The notes: generated by a model from the sequence alone, not told the origin. 64,000 nucleotides of DNA from Serratia bockelmannii (GCF_008011855.1 NZ_VOUX01000002.1:372001-436000); one strand, 5' to 3'; shown: positions 50,857-63,225, counted from the stretch's first letter. A program made the numbers and translations.

Positions 50857-52785
50857 TTACGCGTCGCCGAAACGACGACGTGGTGCTGCCGGTGCGCTGT
50901 CATCACGGCGTGGCGCCGGCTTGCCGTCACGGTTGTAGTTACCGCCACGACGCTCGCCGCCGTTACCGCCTTCGCGACGTTCACCGAAGGAACGACGTGG
51001 GCCGCCTTCGCGACGTTCGCCGTTGAACGGACGGCCGTTACCGTTGCCACGACGCTCGCCACCGTTGCCACCGTCACGACGCTCGCGACGTTCGAACGGC
51101 TGTGCATCACCCAACAGCTGCATGTTCATCGGCTTGTTCAGGATGCGAGTGCGAGTGAAGTGATTCAGGATCTCGCCCGGCATGCCTTTTGGCAGCTCGA
51201 TGGTGGAGTGGGAAGCGAACAGCTTGATGTTACCGATGTAACGGCTGCTGATGTCGCCTTCGTTAGCGATAGCACCAACGATATGACGGACTTCAACGCC
51301 ATCGTCACGGCCCACTTCGATGCGGTACAGCTGCATTTCGCCAACGTCACGACGTTCACGACGCGGACGGTCGCCGTCACGGCTATCGCGACGGTCGCCA
51401 CGATCACCGCGGCGATCGTCACGGTCGTTGAACTCACGGCGCTGGCGCGGTTTGAAGACCGGATCCGGCGGCAGGATCAGCGGACGTTCGCCCTGAGCCA
51501 TTTTCAGCAGCGCTGCGGCCAGGGTTTCCATATCCAGCTCTTCTTCCGGCTGCAGTTTGGTCAGCAGTGCGCGGTACAGATCCAGATCGCTGCTTTCCAG
51601 CTGCTGCTGAACTTTCGCGGCGAACTTGGCCAGACGACGCTCGCCCAGCAGTTCTGCGTTTGGCAGCTCCACTTCAGGGATGGTCAGCTTCATGGTGCGT
51701 TCGATGTTGCGCAGCAGGCGGCGTTCGCGGTTTTCCACGAACAGCAGCGCACGGCCGGCGCGACCCGCACGGCCGGTACGGCCGATACGGTGAACGTAGG
51801 ACTCGGAGTCCATCGGGATGTCATAGTTGACAACCAGGCTGATGCGCTCAACGTCCAGGCCGCGGGCCGCAACGTCGGTCGCGATCAGGATATCCAGACG
51901 ACCGTCTTTCAGGCGCTCCAGGGTCTGCTCACGCAGCGCCTGGTTCATGTCGCCGTTCAGCGCGGCGCTGCTGTAACCGCTGCGCTCCAGCGCTTCGGCC
52001 ACTTCCAGGGTCGCGTTCTTGGTACGAACGAAGATGATCGCCGCGTCAAAGTCTTCGGCTTCCAGGAAACGTACCAGCGCTTCGTTTTTACGCATGCCGT
52101 AGACCGACCAGTAGCTCTGGCTGATGTCCGGACGGGTAGTCACGCTGGACTGGATGCGCACTTCCTGCGGCTCTTTCATGAAGCGGCGGGTAATGCGACG
52201 GATCGCTTCCGGCATGGTGGCGGAGAACAGCGCGGTCTGATGTTCAGCCGGGATCTCAGCCATGATGGTTTCTACGTCTTCGATAAAGCCCATGCGCAGC
52301 ATTTCGTCGGCTTCATCCAGCACCAGACCGCTCAGGTTAGAGAGGTTCAGGGTGCCGCGCTTCAGGTGGTCCAGTAGACGACCTGGGGTACCCACAACGA
52401 TTTGCGGGCCCTGGCGCAGAGCGCGCAGCTGTACGTCGTAACGCTGGCCGCCGTACAGGGCTACCACGTTGACGCCGTTCATGTGTTTGGAGAAATCGGT
52501 CATCGCTTCGGCAACCTGAACCGCCAGTTCGCGGGTCGGTGCCAGCACCAGGATCTGAGGTGCTTTCAGGTCTGCCTGCAGGTTGTGCAGCAGCGGCAGC
52601 GAGAACGCTGCAGTTTTACCACTACCGGTCTGTGCCATGCCCAGCACGTCGCGGCCGTTCAACAGGTGAGGAATACACTCAGCCTGGATCGGAGATGGTT
52701 TTTCATAGCCCAGATCGTTCAGGGCGGAAATGATTGGAGCAGACAGCCCCAGATCAGCAAAAGAGGTTTCAAACTCAGTCGTCAT
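50857..52785 (-). CDS. deaD: ATP-dependent RNA helicase DeaD (CsdA)
   Basis: A cold-shock DEAD-box helicase acting in 50S ribosome assembly and with the RNA degradosome. The 642-residue protein has motif I AQTGSGKT near 49-56, DEAD near 156, SAT and the [11 protein letters not shown] of motif VI near 328. It also has a C-terminal RNA-binding domain and a long Arg/Gly/Glu-rich tail with repeated GERREGG-like units (~430-642). ATG 52785 has GAGG nine bases upstream; the frame is open to 52800. Its start overlaps yrbN. Confidence 0.97.
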   Translation of the reverse strand: MTTEFETSFADLGLSAPIISALNDLGYEKPSPIQAECIPHLLNGRDVLGMAQTGSGKTAAFSLPLLHNLQADLKAPQILVLAPTRELAVQVAEAMTDFSKHMNGVNVVALYGGQRYDVQLRALRQGPQIVVGTPGRLLDHLKRGTLNLSNLSGLVLDEADEMLRMGFIEDVETIMAEIPAEHQTALFSATMPEAIRRITRRFMKEPQEVRIQSSVTTRPDISQSYWSVYGMRKNEALVRFLEAEDFDAAIIFVRTKNATLEVAEALERSGYSSAALNGDMNQALREQTLERLKDGRLDILIATDVAARGLDVERISLVVNYDIPMDSESYVHRIGRTGRAGRAGRALLFVENRERRLLRNIERTMKLTIPEVELPNAELLGERRLAKFAAKVQQQLESSDLDLYRALLTKLQPEEELDMETLAAALLKMAQGERPLILPPDPVFKPRQRREFNDRDDRRGDRGDRRDSRDGDRPRRERRDVGEMQLYRIEVGRDDGVEVRHIVGAIANEGDISSRYIGNIKLFASHSTIELPKGMPGEILNHFTRTRILNKPMNMQLLGDAQPFERRERRDGGNGGERRGNGNGRPFNGERREGGPRRSFGERREGGNGGERRGGNYNRDGKPAPRRDDSAPAAPRRRFGDA

Positions 52786-52855
52786 GTACACGTGCCTCAT
52801 TAATAATGGCAGCCAGTCTACATAACTCGTCGAGAAAATTTTCAGTCATTTTCAT
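52775..52855 (-). CDS. yrbN: Small protein YrbN overlapping deaD
   Basis: A 26-residue frame starting [20 protein letters not shown] whose stop lies eleven bases inside deaD. It corresponds to E. coli yrbN, which occupies the same position between nlpI and deaD. The near-conserved sequence implies selection on the peptide. Translation through this frame could control deaD initiation. Confidence 0.82.
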   Translation of the reverse strand: MKMTENFLDELCRLAAIINEARVHDD

Positions 52856-52971
52856 TGAAAAGTGTGAACCGGCTCAAATTAGATTATAAAACGAACAAAA
52901 AAGCCCTCGCCCGTTAAGGCGATAACTTTGGTTAAAAACCAATGTTCATCAGGCTGATAGGTGTTCGTCAG

Positions 52972-53856
52972 CTATTGCTGGTCCGATTCCGATAGGTCGT
53001 CTTGCTCTTGGCCCAAAAGCGCCAATTCCAACAATGCATAGCGGTGCTCAACGAAGTTGTGAACGTTGTTAGACACCGTCAGTTTGAACAGCGCCGAAGC
53101 GGTGTCCTTGTCCCCCAGACTCAGGTAGTGTTTACCCAAATAGAAGTCAGTTTCACTGAGATGCTCAGCGAGCGAAGTGTTATCCGTTGCATCTGCCTTG
53201 AGGCGTTCCATCAGCGTTTTTTCGCTGATCTTGCCCAGGTAGAATTCGACAATATTCCATCCCCATTGCCCTCTGTCCGATTTGTCATAGCGCTGCTGAA
53301 GCGCTACTTCGGCCTTCTTGGGATCGATTTCTCGCTCCACCAGATACAGCCATAACGAACGGAAGGGATCGTTTGGGTCGTCTTGATAAAACGCCTGCAG
53401 ATCATCCTGCGCCAACGGGAAGCGGCCGCCATAATACAGTGCGATGCCCCGGTTTAAACGCGCGTAATTGTAAGTTGGATCAAGCTCTAGTACAGAATCA
53501 AACGCTTCATAGGCAGCATCAAAATTGCCTGCCTGCGTTAAGTAAATGCCCAGGTAGTTGAAAACTTCCGGCATGTCGGGACGTATCGCCAGCGCCTGCG
53601 AGAAATCATTGCGCGCTAATGCACGTAACCCGAGGCTATCATACAGCACACCGCGCTCATATAAAAGCTGTGCGCGTTCGTCATCCGTCAGTGCCCGGCT
53701 GGCAAGAATTTGTTCCATGCGCGCCAGGATCACTTCCTGCTGCAACGTAGGCTGCAACGGGATTGCCAAAACTTCGTCTTTACGCCAATCATGGTTGCTG
53801 CATCCTGCCAGCATGAGTGCTGTCGCAACGTAACACCAGCGCAAGAAAGGCTTCAT
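52972..53856 (-). CDS. nlpI: Lipoprotein NlpI (TPR adaptor)
   Basis: An outer-membrane-anchored adaptor that brings murein hydrolases such as MepS to the protease Prc. The 294-residue protein has signal peptide and lipobox LAGC (Cys19), then TPR repeats (~60-200: [49 protein letters not shown] with Pro/Asp separators). ATG 53856 gives [19 protein letters not shown]; upstream frame to 53955 is not supported. It lies between pnp and deaD as in E. coli. Confidence 0.96.
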   Translation of the reverse strand: MKPFLRWCYVATALMLAGCSNHDWRKDEVLAIPLQPTLQQEVILARMEQILASRALTDDERAQLLYERGVLYDSLGLRALARNDFSQALAIRPDMPEVFNYLGIYLTQAGNFDAAYEAFDSVLELDPTYNYARLNRGIALYYGGRFPLAQDDLQAFYQDDPNDPFRSLWLYLVEREIDPKKAEVALQQRYDKSDRGQWGWNIVEFYLGKISEKTLMERLKADATDNTSLAEHLSETDFYLGKHYLSLGDKDTASALFKLTVSNNVHNFVEHRYALLELALLGQEQDDLSESDQQ

Positions 53857-53984
53857 TTCCCACTCCCGAAGACAAACATTGGATGAACGTCCTGTCCTCC
53901 GTTTGCTAAAACGCGGGTATCCTACCCGCGCGATACGAACAGCTCCCAACCCCATGGCGGGGAGCTGTAAAACTATCTATACAG

Positions 53985-56102
53985 TTATTCTGCTTCAGGC
54001 GCAGGTGAACCTGCTTCCGGCGCCATCGCTTCTTTGATGCTCAGACGCACGCGGCCCTGACGGTCAACTTCCAGTACCTTAACCGGCACTTCCTGACCCA
54101 TCTGCAGATAGTCGGTCACTTTCTCAACGCGCTTGTCGGCGATCTGAGAAATGTGCACCAGACCTTCTTTACCACCGCCGATAGCGACGAATGCGCCGAA
54201 ATCAACGATACGGGTCACTTTACCCTGGTAGATACGGCCCACTTCGATCTCTGCCGTGATCTCTTCGATACGACGGATAGCGAATTTCGCCTTCTCACCG
54301 TCGGTCGCAGCGATTTTAACTGTACCATCATCTTCAATTTCGATGGTAGTGCCAGTCTCTTCGGTCAGTGCGCGGATAACGGAACCGCCCTTACCGATCA
54401 CGTCTTTGATTTTATCCGGGTTGATGCGGATAGTATGAATACGCGGTGCGAATTCGGAGATATCGCCGCGTGGGGAGCTGATAGCCTGTTCCATCACGCC
54501 CAGGATGTGCAGACGCGCGCCCTTGGCCTGGTTCAGAGCCACCTGCATGATCTCGCGGGTGATGCCTTCGATTTTGATGTCCATCTGCAGCGCAGTGATA
54601 CCGTCGCGGCTACCGGCCACTTTGAAGTCCATGTCGCCCAGGTGATCTTCGTCACCCAGAATGTCGGACAGAACCACAAAGTTATCGGCTTCTTTCACCA
54701 GGCCCATCGCGATACCCGCAACGGCAGCCTTGATTGGCACACCGGCGTCCATCAGCGCCAGAGATGCGCCGCACACGGAAGCCATGGAAGAAGAACCGTT
54801 GGATTCGGTGATTTCAGACACGACGCGAACCGTGTACGGGAAATCTTCCGGTTTAGGCATCATAGCCAATACGCCGCGTTTCGCCAGGCGACCGTGACCG
54901 ATTTCACGACGCTTAGGAGAACCGACCATGCCGGTTTCGCCTACGGAGTACGGAGGGAAGTTGTAGTGGAACAGGAAGCTGTCGGTCTTCTCGCCCATCA
55001 GCTCGTCCAGGTTCTGTGCGTCGCGCGCGGTACCCAGGGTCGCGGTAACCAGCGCCTGAGTTTCGCCACGGGTGAACAGCGCGGAACCGTGGGTGCGCGG
55101 CAGTACGCCGGTGCGCACGTCCAGGCCACGGATCATGTCTTTTTCACGGCCGTCGATACGCGGCTCGCCACGCAGTACGCGGCTACGCACCACGTTCTTC
55201 TCGACGTTGCCCAGGATGTCCTGGATTTCGCCGGCGTCCAGCGTTTCGTCCTGCGCCAGCAGGGTTTCAACCACGCTGTCTTTGATCGCGTCAACCTGAG
55301 CGTAACGCTCTTGTTTTTCGGTGATGTGGTAAGCGTCGCCCAGGCGAGCTTCGGCCAGTTCAGCCACGCGCGCGTGCAGCGCTTCGTTGACCGCAGGGGC
55401 CTGCCAATCCCACTTCGGCTTGCCGGCTTCGGCAACCAGGGAGTTGATGTTTTCGATAACCACTTGCTGCTGGTCGTGGCCGAACACCACGGCGCCCAGC
55501 ATCTGATCTTCGCTCAGCACTTCCGCTTCGGATTCAACCATCAGCACCGCGCCTGCAGTACCGGCAACCACCAGATCCAGACGGCTTTCTTTCAGCTCGT
55601 CAGTTGTCGGGTTCAGCACATACTGATCGTTGATGTAACCTACGCGCGCTGCGCCGATTGGGCCGTTGAACGGAATACCGGACAGGCTCAGGGCGGCAGA
55701 GGCGCCGATCATCGCGACGATGTCCGGGTTCACCTGCGGGTTAACGGAAACCACGGTCGCGATCACCTGAACTTCGTTCAGGAAGCTGTCCGGGAACAGT
55801 GGACGGATCGGACGGTCGATCAGACGGGAAGTCAGGGTCTCGCCTTCGCTCGGACGGCCTTCGCGACGGAAGAAGCTGCCCGGGATGCGGCCGGCGGCGT
55901 AAGTACGCTCTTGGTAGTTAACGGTCAGCGGGAAGAAGCTCTGGCCCGGCTTGGCTTTTTTCTGGCCAACGACGGTAACGAATACGGCGGTGTCATCCAT
56001 GCTCACCATAACGGCGGCGGTGGCCTGACGAGCCATCATACCGGTTTCGATGGTGACGGTATGCTGGCCATACTGGAATTTGCGAATGATCGGTGTCAGC
56101 AA
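53985..56102 (-). CDS. pnp: Polyribonucleotide nucleotidyltransferase (PNPase)
   Basis: A phosphorolytic 3'-5' exoribonuclease of the degradosome, trimeric. The 705-residue protein has two RNase PH domains (1-~210 and ~320-540), a KH domain (~550-610, with VIGKGG) and an S1 domain (~620-690). It starts at TTG 56102 with AAGGA seven bases upstream, as for E. coli pnp ([12 protein letters not shown]). A long leader hairpin precedes it, the site of RNase III-dependent autoregulation. Confidence 0.97.
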   Translation of the reverse strand: MLTPIIRKFQYGQHTVTIETGMMARQATAAVMVSMDDTAVFVTVVGQKKAKPGQSFFPLTVNYQERTYAAGRIPGSFFRREGRPSEGETLTSRLIDRPIRPLFPDSFLNEVQVIATVVSVNPQVNPDIVAMIGASAALSLSGIPFNGPIGAARVGYINDQYVLNPTTDELKESRLDLVVAGTAGAVLMVESEAEVLSEDQMLGAVVFGHDQQQVVIENINSLVAEAGKPKWDWQAPAVNEALHARVAELAEARLGDAYHITEKQERYAQVDAIKDSVVETLLAQDETLDAGEIQDILGNVEKNVVRSRVLRGEPRIDGREKDMIRGLDVRTGVLPRTHGSALFTRGETQALVTATLGTARDAQNLDELMGEKTDSFLFHYNFPPYSVGETGMVGSPKRREIGHGRLAKRGVLAMMPKPEDFPYTVRVVSEITESNGSSSMASVCGASLALMDAGVPIKAAVAGIAMGLVKEADNFVVLSDILGDEDHLGDMDFKVAGSRDGITALQMDIKIEGITREIMQVALNQAKGARLHILGVMEQAISSPRGDISEFAPRIHTIRINPDKIKDVIGKGGSVIRALTEETGTTIEIEDDGTVKIAATDGEKAKFAIRRIEEITAEIEVGRIYQGKVTRIVDFGAFVAIGGGKEGLVHISQIADKRVEKVTDYLQMGQEVPVKVLEVDRQGRVRLSIKEAMAPEAGSPAPEAE

Positions 56103-56183
56103 AATTATATCCTTGATTAGCGGCGCGCAATCGCATTGACGACTCGACACGCCTGTGACTCGATTTGCCTTCTCACTACATCC

Positions 56184-56243
56184 TCGCGACTAATGACAAT
56201 CCTTATCTCAGGCAGGAGATAAAGCCTCTCATTAGCCGCGCGA
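56184..56243 (-). promoter_or_regulatory. pnp leader stem-loop (RNase III/PNPase autoregulation)
   Basis: Outer arms CGCGACTAATGA (about 56185-56196) and TCATTAGCCGCGCG (about 56229-56242) and inner arms TTATCTC and GAGATAA (about 56203-56221) form one long hairpin. It sits 80-140 bases before the pnp start. RNase III cuts this stem in E. coli and PNPase then degrades the leader. Confidence 0.75.
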
Positions 56244-56316
56244 ACCTCTGTAACGGAAGAACCTGTTTGGAAACATCAGTAATACATTAACCTGATTTGC
56301 TTATGCTTCCTAGAAG

Positions 56317-56340
56317 AAAGGGGCCAAAATAGGCCCCTTT
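56317..56340 (-). terminator. Terminator of rpsO
   Basis: AAAGGGGCC / GGCCCCTTT stem with an AAAATA loop. On the minus strand it is followed by CTTCT. It lies 18 bases after the rpsO stop; partial read-through into pnp is usual. Confidence 0.88.
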
Positions 56341-56358
56341 CCACTGAAACTTGCTAGA

Positions 56359-56628
56359 TTAGCGACGCAGACCCAGACGCTCGATCAGGCTGGTGTAACG
56401 TGCTACATCTTTACGCTTCAGGTAGTCCAGCAGCTTACGACGCTGAGAAACCATACGCAGCAGACCACGACGGCTGTGGTGATCTTTTTTGTGCTCGGAG
56501 AAGTGGCCTTGCAGATGGTTGATCTGCGCAGTCAGCAGGGCAACCTGAACTTCGGTAGAACCGCTGTCGTTAGTACCACGACCGAAATCAGCTACGATTT
56601 GAGCTTTAGCTTCAACACTTAGAGACAT
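56359..56628 (-). CDS. rpsO: 30S ribosomal protein S15
   Basis: An 89-residue primary 16S rRNA-binding protein (uS15). The start [17 protein letters not shown] and the end [12 protein letters not shown] are standard. S15 binds 16S helices 20-22 and represses its own translation through a pseudoknot at the start; that structure was not modelled here. Confidence 0.98.
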   Translation of the reverse strand: MSLSVEAKAQIVADFGRGTNDSGSTEVQVALLTAQINHLQGHFSEHKKDHHSRRGLLRMVSQRRKLLDYLKRKDVARYTSLIERLGLRR

Positions 56629-56752
56629 TGTAATACTCCAGATTATAGATAATAAAAACAGGCGCCGATCTCTAATTCAGCAACCCAATGCATAAGCTGC
56701 GCCATTCTACTCTTAGCGCAGTGCGATCGCAAGGCGACGCAGTGCCCCGCCG

Positions 56753-57697
56753 TCAGTCGAAATGCTCGACCACCAGGCGGCGCGGCGCCACGCGACCATC
56801 TTCGGCGATGTCGCCAACGCCGATGAATTTTCGCTCTTCACCCTCGGTGATACGCACCAGGCCGGAAGCCGGCGCGCCGGCCACTTGCACCGGTTGCCCC
56901 TGCTTGACGTAACCCGCGACCACCGGCAGCAAATTCACTTCCGGATAGTTCTCAACCGGGCTGTCCATCGGCATCAGCAGCGGATCGAGCAGCTCGCCGG
57001 GCGCGATCGCTTGTTCCTGCGCCTGAGCCAGCAAGGCGTTCAGCTGTTCCAGCGTCACCATGCGCGCAATCGGATAAGTCGCCACCTGCAGGCGGCGCAG
57101 ATAGATCACGTGCGCGCCGCAGCCCAGCAGCTCGCCGAGATCGTCGGTGATGGTGCGGATGTAGGTGCCTTTCGAGCAGTGGATCTCCAGCTCCAGCTCA
57201 TCCCCTTCCCAGCGGATAAACTGCAGCTCGTACACCGTGATGCTGCGCGCTTCGCGCGGCACTTCAATCCCCTGGCGCGCATACTCGTAGAGTTTCTTGC
57301 CCTGGTATTTCAACGCCGAATACATCGACGGCACCTGCTGGATGTCGCCGCGGAAGGTGTCCAGCGCCGCGTCGAGCTGCGCCTGGGTGAAATTCACCGG
57401 GCGCTCCTGCACGATCTGGCCGTCGGCGTCGGAGGTATCGGTACGCTGCCCCAGCTTGGCGATCACCCGATAGCGCTTGTCGGAATCGAGCAGGTATTGC
57501 GAAAACTTGGTCGCTTCGCCCAGGCAAATAGGCAGCATGCCGGTCGCCAACGGATCGAGCGCGCCGGTATGGCCCGCTCGGTTGGCGTTGTACAGACGTT
57601 TTACTTTTTGCAGCGCATCGTTGGACGACAACCCCTGCGGCTTGTCCAGCAACAGCACGCCGTGGATGTCACGGCCGCGGCGACGAGGGCGACTCAT
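56753..57697 (-). CDS. truB: tRNA pseudouridine(55) synthase TruB
   Basis: Converts U55 to pseudouridine in the T loop of tRNAs. The 314-residue protein has catalytic Asp48 in [12 protein letters not shown] (43-53), the thumb loop, and a C-terminal PUA-like domain (~250-312). Its ATG shares one base with the rbfA stop (TAATG). Confidence 0.97.
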   Translation of the reverse strand: MSRPRRRGRDIHGVLLLDKPQGLSSNDALQKVKRLYNANRAGHTGALDPLATGMLPICLGEATKFSQYLLDSDKRYRVIAKLGQRTDTSDADGQIVQERPVNFTQAQLDAALDTFRGDIQQVPSMYSALKYQGKKLYEYARQGIEVPREARSITVYELQFIRWEGDELELEIHCSKGTYIRTITDDLGELLGCGAHVIYLRRLQVATYPIARMVTLEQLNALLAQAQEQAIAPGELLDPLLMPMDSPVENYPEVNLLPVVAGYVKQGQPVQVAGAPASGLVRITEGEERKFIGVGDIAEDGRVAPRRLVVEHFD

Positions 57698-58107
57698 TAA
57701 TCCTCCTTGTCATCGCCTGAGGCGGAACGGCGCTCGGCGTCGTTCTTCACCACGTTGGTCACCAGGTTGGACATGCGCATGCCTTCCACCAGGGAGTTGT
57801 CGTAAGCGAATGTCAGCTCCGGCACCACGCGCAGGCGCATCGCTTTGCCCAGCAGGGTACGGATATAGCCGGAAGCGTCCTGCAACGCTTTGATGCCGTT
57901 GGTGACCAGATCCGGATCGTGGTTCTCGGTCAATACGTTCAGGAAGGTGACGTAAACCTTGGCATACGCCAGGTCGCGGGACACTTCCACGCCGGAAACG
58001 GTCGCCATGCCGACGCGCGGATCTTTAACTTCACGCTGCAGAATGATCGCAATCTCTTTCTGCATCTCTTGCGCCACGCGTTGACCGCGGCTGAATTCTT
58101 TTGCCAT
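57697..58107 (-). CDS. rbfA: 30S ribosome-binding factor RbfA
   Basis: A KH-like cold-shock factor for 30S maturation. ATG 58107 ([20 protein letters not shown]) gives 136 residues; the upstream extension to 58203 overlaps infB and is rejected. The tail after ~110 is charged. It lies between infB and truB. Confidence 0.97.
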   Translation of the reverse strand: MAKEFSRGQRVAQEMQKEIAIILQREVKDPRVGMATVSGVEVSRDLAYAKVYVTFLNVLTENHDPDLVTNGIKALQDASGYIRTLLGKAMRLRVVPELTFAYDNSLVEGMRMSNLVTNVVKNDAERRSASGDDKED

Positions 58108-58177
58108 TTTGGATTCTCCAGACAAATCGGGGGGCACAAAGGCCCCCCGTAAACAGATATAAGCAGATGTGCAATCG

Positions 58178-60865
58178 TTAAGCGATGGTGCGTTGGATCT
58201 CAATGATTTCGAACACTTCGATCATGTCGCCGACGCGCACGTCGTTATAGTTCTTAACGCCGATACCACATTCCATGCCGTTACGGACTTCGTTAACGTC
58301 ATCTTTGAAGCGGCGCAGGGATTCCAGCTCGCCTTCATAGATAACCACGTTGTCGCGCAGTACGCGGATTGGGTTGTGACGCTTGATGGTCCCTTCGGTA
58401 ACCATACAGCCGGCGATAGCGCCGAACTTAGGCGATTTGAACACGTCGCGCACTTCGGCCAGGCCGATGATCTGCTGCTTGTATTCCGGCGCCAGCATAC
58501 CGCTCATCGCCTGCTTCACTTCGTCGATCAGGTTATAGATCACGGAGTAGTAACGCAGATCCAGGCTTTCCGCTTCGATCACGCGGCGCGCAGAAGCGTC
58601 GGCACGCACGTTGAAGCCCAGGATGATGGCGTTGGAAGCCGCAGCCAGCGTCGCGTCGGTTTCGGTGATCCCACCTACGCCGGAGCCGACAATCTTCACC
58701 TTCACTTCGTCGGTAGAGAGTTTCAGCAGCGAGTCGCTGATCGCTTCGCAAGAACCCTGCACATCGGACTTCAGTACGATGTTCAGCTCGGACACTTCGC
58801 CGTCGGTCATGTTGGCGAACATGTTTTCCAGCTTGGACTTCTGCTGACGCGCCAGTTTGACTTCGCGGAACTTGCCCTGACGATACAGCGCCACTTCACG
58901 CGCTTTCTTCTCGTCGCGCACCACGGTCGCTTCGTCACCCGCTGCAGGCACGCTGGACAGACCCAGGATTTCCACAGGGATAGACGGACCGGCAGAGGTC
59001 ACTTCACGGCCCAGCTCGTCACGCATCGCACGCACACGGCCGTATTCGAAGCCGCACAGGACGATGTCGCCCTTGTTCAGCGTACCTTCCTGAACCAGTA
59101 CGGTAGCCACTGGGCCACGGCCTTTATCCAGGAAGGACTCGATCACTACGCCGCTCGCCATGCCGCTGCGTACCGCTTTCAGTTCCAGAACTTCGGCCTG
59201 CAGCAGGATAGCCTGCAGCAGCTCGTCGATACCGGTACCGGCTTTCGCGGACACGTGAACGAACTGCGCTTCGCCGCCCCACTCTTCCGGCATAACGCCG
59301 TACTGAGACAGTTCCTGCTTAACGCGGTCCGGATCGGCTTCCGGCTTGTCGATTTTGTTCACCGCAACCACCAACGGCACCTGCGCCGCTTTCGCGTGCT
59401 GGATAGCTTCGATGGTCTGTGGCATCACGCCGTCGTCGGCCGCCACCACCAGAACCACGATGTCAGTCGCCTGAGCACCACGAGCACGCATCGAGGTAAA
59501 CGCGGCGTGGCCCGGGGTATCCAGGAAGGTGATCATGCCGTTCTCGGTTTCTACGTGGTAGGCACCGATGTGCTGGGTAATGCCGCCGGCTTCGCCCGCC
59601 GCCACTTTGGTGGAGCGGATGTAGTCCAGCAGAGAGGTTTTACCGTGGTCAACGTGGCCCATGATGGTCACGACCGGCGCGCGCGGCTCAGCCGCAGCGC
59701 CCGTATCACGGTCGCTCATCAGCGCTTCTTCCAGCTCGTTTTCACGACGCAGAATAACTTTGTGGCCCATCTCTTCGGCAACCAGCTGTGCGGTTTCCTG
59801 GTCGATAACCTGGTTGATGGTGGCCATAGCGCCCAGCTTCATCATCACTTTGATGACCTGAGAACCTTTTACCGCCATCTTGTTGGCCAGCTCGGCCACG
59901 GTGATGGTTTCACCGATCACCACGTCACGGTTAACCACCTGCGCCGGCTTGTTGAAGCCCTGCTGCAGAGCGCTAGGCTTGCGTTTGCCTTTACCGCCAC
60001 GGGTAACGGCACGCGCTTCTTCGCGATCCGCTTTGGATTCGGACAGCTTGTTGCCTTTCTTCTGCTTGGTCGCTTTGCCGCCGCGGGTGCGGCTACGACG
60101 ATCGCCTTCAACTTTGGCGTCGTTTTCGTCTTCTGCGGCACGCGCATGCTGAGAGGTGGTCACGTGATAGTCGGCACTTTCAACCGCAGCGCTTGCCGCG
60201 TCGGCCTGGGCCCACTTCTCGCCGTTCTCTTCGGCCATGCGACGGGCTTCTTCCGCCACGCGCTTGGCTTCCTCTTCAACCTTGCGGCGCACTTCCTCTT
60301 CCGCTTTACGTTTCAGTTCAGCGGCTTCGGCTTCACGGCGTGCTTTTTCCGCCTGAGCTGGCTTGGTCATTTCGTCGGTATGTTGATTGGTCACTTTTTC
60401 TTTTTCCGCTGAATTACGCTTAGCAATCTCCGCGGCCTCACGTTTGGCTTGCTCTTCGGCTGCGCGCTTCGCTTCCGCTTCGCGTTTTGCGAGCTCTTCC
60501 GCTTCGCGCCGTGCCTGCTCTTCCGCTTCACGCTGTGCCTGCTCTGCCGCTTCAGCCAACTGGGCTTCCTGCGTATCGCGATTTACATAAGTGCGTTTCT
60601 TGCGGACCTCAATTTGCACCGATTTACTTTTACCGCCGGTGCTCGGGATATTCAAGGTGCTGCGCGTTTTGCGCTGCAAAGTGAGTTTACCTGGCGCGCT
60701 GCCGTGTTCACGGTTCAGGTGCGCCAGCAATGTTTCTTTTTCTTGCTGGGTAACAGAGTCCGACTCGGACTTGTTGATCCCTGCATCAGCAAACTGCTGT
60801 ACCAGGCGATCAACCGGAGTCTGAATCTCTGCTGCCAGCGATTTTACGGTTACATCTGTCGTCAT
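58178..60865 (-). CDS. infB: Translation initiation factor IF-2
   Basis: A GTPase that places fMet-tRNA in the P site. The 895-residue protein has an N-terminal IF2_N domain (1-50) and a long Lys/Glu/Ala/Arg coiled region (~100-290, e.g. repeated [16 protein letters not shown]). The G domain has GHVDHGKTS near 401, NKID, and domains II-IV to the end. ATG 60865 has AAGGA upstream. E. coli makes shorter IF2 forms from internal starts at the end of the charged region; a similar site near [15 protein letters not shown] may exist. Confidence 0.97.
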   Translation of the reverse strand: MTTDVTVKSLAAEIQTPVDRLVQQFADAGINKSESDSVTQQEKETLLAHLNREHGSAPGKLTLQRKTRSTLNIPSTGGKSKSVQIEVRKKRTYVNRDTQEAQLAEAAEQAQREAEEQARREAEELAKREAEAKRAAEEQAKREAAEIAKRNSAEKEKVTNQHTDEMTKPAQAEKARREAEAAELKRKAEEEVRRKVEEEAKRVAEEARRMAEENGEKWAQADAASAAVESADYHVTTSQHARAAEDENDAKVEGDRRSRTRGGKATKQKKGNKLSESKADREEARAVTRGGKGKRKPSALQQGFNKPAQVVNRDVVIGETITVAELANKMAVKGSQVIKVMMKLGAMATINQVIDQETAQLVAEEMGHKVILRRENELEEALMSDRDTGAAAEPRAPVVTIMGHVDHGKTSLLDYIRSTKVAAGEAGGITQHIGAYHVETENGMITFLDTPGHAAFTSMRARGAQATDIVVLVVAADDGVMPQTIEAIQHAKAAQVPLVVAVNKIDKPEADPDRVKQELSQYGVMPEEWGGEAQFVHVSAKAGTGIDELLQAILLQAEVLELKAVRSGMASGVVIESFLDKGRGPVATVLVQEGTLNKGDIVLCGFEYGRVRAMRDELGREVTSAGPSIPVEILGLSSVPAAGDEATVVRDEKKAREVALYRQGKFREVKLARQQKSKLENMFANMTDGEVSELNIVLKSDVQGSCEAISDSLLKLSTDEVKVKIVGSGVGGITETDATLAAASNAIILGFNVRADASARRVIEAESLDLRYYSVIYNLIDEVKQAMSGMLAPEYKQQIIGLAEVRDVFKSPKFGAIAGCMVTEGTIKRHNPIRVLRDNVVIYEGELESLRRFKDDVNEVRNGMECGIGVKNYNDVRVGDMIEVFEIIEIQRTIA

Positions 60866-60888
60866 GCTGTTCCTTCCTGCTACAGTTA

Positions 60889-62397
60889 TTACGCGTTGTC
60901 GCCAAACCAACAGATATTGCGTGCAGCCATGATCAGCTCACCGGCTTGCTCATCGCTAAGCCCTTCAATATCAGCCAGATCGTCAACACCCTGCTCGGCA
61001 AGATCTTCCAGCGTACAAACCCCACGCGCGGCCAGTTTAAAGGCCATGCTGCGCTCAAGACCCGGCAGGTTGAGCAAATCGTCGGCCGGTTTGTTGTCGC
61101 CCAGGCTTTCTTCTTGTGCCAGGGCCAGCGTGGTCAATGCAGCTTTGGCGCGTTCGCGCAATGCTTCAACCGTATCTTCATCCAGACCGTCGATTTCCAA
61201 CAGCTCTTTGATCGGCACGTAGGCCAGCTCTTCCAGCGTGGAGAAGCCTTCTTCAACCAGTACGGTGGCGAAATCTTCGTCGATATCAAGATACTTGGTG
61301 AAGGTATCAATAGCGGCATGAGCCTCGGCCTGGTGCTTGGCCTGCAGATCGTCCGCCGTCATCACGTTCAGTTCCCAACGATCGTCGCCGCGGTGTTGTT
61401 TCAGCAGCTGGGAAGCCAAACGCACGTTTTGGCCGTTACGGCCGATCGCCTGTGCCAGGTTGCTGGCTTCAACGGCGATATCCATGGTGCAGTTATCTTC
61501 GTCTACCACGATCGACGCGACGTCGGCCGGCGCCATGGCGTTGATGACGAATTGCGCGGGGTTATCATCCCACAGGATGATGTCGATGCGTTCGCCGCCG
61601 AGCTCGCTCGACACGGCCTGAACGCGCGCACCGCGCATACCTACGCAGGCGCCGACCGGGTCGATGCGCTTGTCGTTGGTTTTCACTGCAATTTTCGCGC
61701 GAGAGCCTGGATCGCGGGCTGCCGCTTTAATTTCGATCACTTCTTCGCCGATTTCCGGCACTTCGATGCGGAACAGTTCTTTCAGCATTTCCGAGCTGGA
61801 ACGGCTGACGAACAGCTGCGCGCCGCGAGCTTCGGGACGTACGGCATACAATACGCCGCGAATGCGGTCGCCCGGACGGAAGTTTTCGCGCGGCAGCATG
61901 TCTTCACGGCCAATGACCGCTTCGGCGTTGTTGCCCAGATCCAGCGCGATGCTGTCACGGTTCACTTTCTTCACCACGCCGGTGACGATCTCACCTTCGT
62001 GTTCACGGAAAGCGTCGACCACCATCGCACGCTCGGCTTCACGTACTTTCTGCACGATAACCTGCTTGGCGGTTTGGGTGGTGATGCGGTCGAAGGTCAC
62101 GGATTCGATCTGATCTTCGACGTAGCCGCCGAGCTCGATGCTCGGATCTTCAAACTGAGCGGCTTCCAGCGTGATTTCACGCGTCGGCTGAGTCACTTCG
62201 TCTACGGCGACCCAACGGCGGAAGGTGTCGAAATCGCCGGTTCTACGGTCAATGCTGACGCGCACGTCGATTTCCTGCTCGTATTTTTTCTTGGTTGCGG
62301 TGGCTAATGCAGTTTCCAGCGCTTCGAAAATCTTCTCGCGCGGAAGGGATTTTTCATTGGAAACTGCTTCAACAACAGCCAGAATCTCTTTGTTCAT
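60889..62397 (-). CDS. nusA: Transcription termination/antitermination factor NusA
   Basis: Binds RNA polymerase; modulates pausing, Rho-independent termination and antitermination. The 502-residue protein has an N-terminal polymerase-binding domain (1-~130), S1 (~135-200), KH1/KH2 (~230-345, with [10 protein letters not shown] and [12 protein letters not shown]) and two acidic repeats (~360-500). ATG 62397 follows the rimP stop by 21 bases. Confidence 0.98.
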   Translation of the reverse strand: MNKEILAVVEAVSNEKSLPREKIFEALETALATATKKKYEQEIDVRVSIDRRTGDFDTFRRWVAVDEVTQPTREITLEAAQFEDPSIELGGYVEDQIESVTFDRITTQTAKQVIVQKVREAERAMVVDAFREHEGEIVTGVVKKVNRDSIALDLGNNAEAVIGREDMLPRENFRPGDRIRGVLYAVRPEARGAQLFVSRSSSEMLKELFRIEVPEIGEEVIEIKAAARDPGSRAKIAVKTNDKRIDPVGACVGMRGARVQAVSSELGGERIDIILWDDNPAQFVINAMAPADVASIVVDEDNCTMDIAVEASNLAQAIGRNGQNVRLASQLLKQHRGDDRWELNVMTADDLQAKHQAEAHAAIDTFTKYLDIDEDFATVLVEEGFSTLEELAYVPIKELLEIDGLDEDTVEALRERAKAALTTLALAQEESLGDNKPADDLLNLPGLERSMAFKLAARGVCTLEDLAEQGVDDLADIEGLSDEQAGELIMAARNICWFGDNA

Positions 62398-62418
62398 CCT
62401 AGTTGCCTCTTCCAAACT

Positions 62419-62871
62419 TTAAAAGTGGGGTACCAGGTTCGCTTTCTGGATGTTGCTCAGCGCGAACACTTCATCTTTCCCTTCCACAGTAACCGTGATC
62501 ATCTCGCCTTCGACAGACTTGATAATACCCTGCCACTTGCGACGGTTCTGTACCGCCATGCGCAGGACCAGGCTGACTTCTTCACCGAGGTAACGCGTAT
62601 AGTGTTCTGCGGTGAACATCGGGCGATCAAGGCCAGGAGAGGAGACTTCCAAGTTGTAAGCGACCGTGATTGGATCTTCGACGTCCAATACAGCGCTGAC
62701 CTGGTGGCTGACATCAGCGCAATCATCAACATTGATGCCGTTATCACTATCAATATAGATGCGGAGCGTCGATTGGCGCGCACGAATGAATTCGATGCCT
62801 ACAAGCTCAAAGCCCAACGCTTCTACGGGTGCCGAAAGCATCTCTGTTAACTGTTGCTCTAATGTGGACAA
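62419..62871 (-). CDS. rimP: Ribosome maturation factor RimP
   Basis: A 30S assembly factor. It starts at TTG 62871 after GGGGGTGGGC and gives 150 residues ([12 protein letters not shown]...), matching E. coli, which also uses TTG. Conserved phrases are [23 protein letters not shown], with Asp/Gly breaks, and SSPGLDRP. It is the first protein gene of the rimP-nusA-infB-rbfA-truB-rpsO-pnp cluster. Confidence 0.96.
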   Translation of the reverse strand: MSTLEQQLTEMLSAPVEALGFELVGIEFIRARQSTLRIYIDSDNGINVDDCADVSHQVSAVLDVEDPITVAYNLEVSSPGLDRPMFTAEHYTRYLGEEVSLVLRMAVQNRRKWQGIIKSVEGEMITVTVEGKDEVFALSNIQKANLVPHF

Positions 62872-62886
62872 GCCCACCCCCAAGAC

Positions 62887-62909
62887 ATAAAAAAAGGGCT
62901 AAATAGCCC
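62887..62909 (-). terminator. Terminator between metY and rimP, proximal to rimP
   Basis: GGGCTA / TAGCCC hairpin with AATT-type loop (62896-62909). On the minus strand it is followed by TTTTTTTAT (62887-62895). It lies only 16 bases before the rimP start, so read-through or antitermination must occur for nusA-operon expression from the tRNA promoter. Confidence 0.85.
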
Positions 62910-62931
62910 AGTGATTCTGTTGCCAAATAAC

Positions 62932-62957
62932 AAAAAACCCCGAAAAATCGGGGCTTT
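62932..62957 (-). terminator. Terminator between metY and rimP, proximal to the tRNA
   Basis: CCCCGA / TCGGGG stem (62938-62953). On the minus strand it is followed by TTTTTT (62932-62937). Tandem with the terminator at 62887; the pair resembles the metY-nusA attenuators of E. coli. Confidence 0.88.
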
Positions 62958-63088
62958 ATGCAACTGGACCCTGTTTGCCGCTAGGCGGCCTCGGTACAAC
63001 TTTCGAGCAAGTGTCATTTTCAAATGTTGATCGAGAAAAGCGGATTTCAATCGAAAAGTGTATTTGAAAATAAACACTTAAAGGAAAG

Positions 63089-63165
<77 letters not shown>

Positions 63166-63225
63166 TCCGAAAACGTGGCAAATACTACGCCGATAATCGC
63201 AAAATTGCAAGTTATCTCTGGGATT

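Noticed and set aside
54153-56120. 655-codon plus-strand frame opposite pnp
   Set aside because: Antisense shadow of PNPase, no recognisable domain.
58169-60412. 747-codon plus-strand frame opposite infB
   Set aside because: His/Phe-rich antisense shadow of IF-2.
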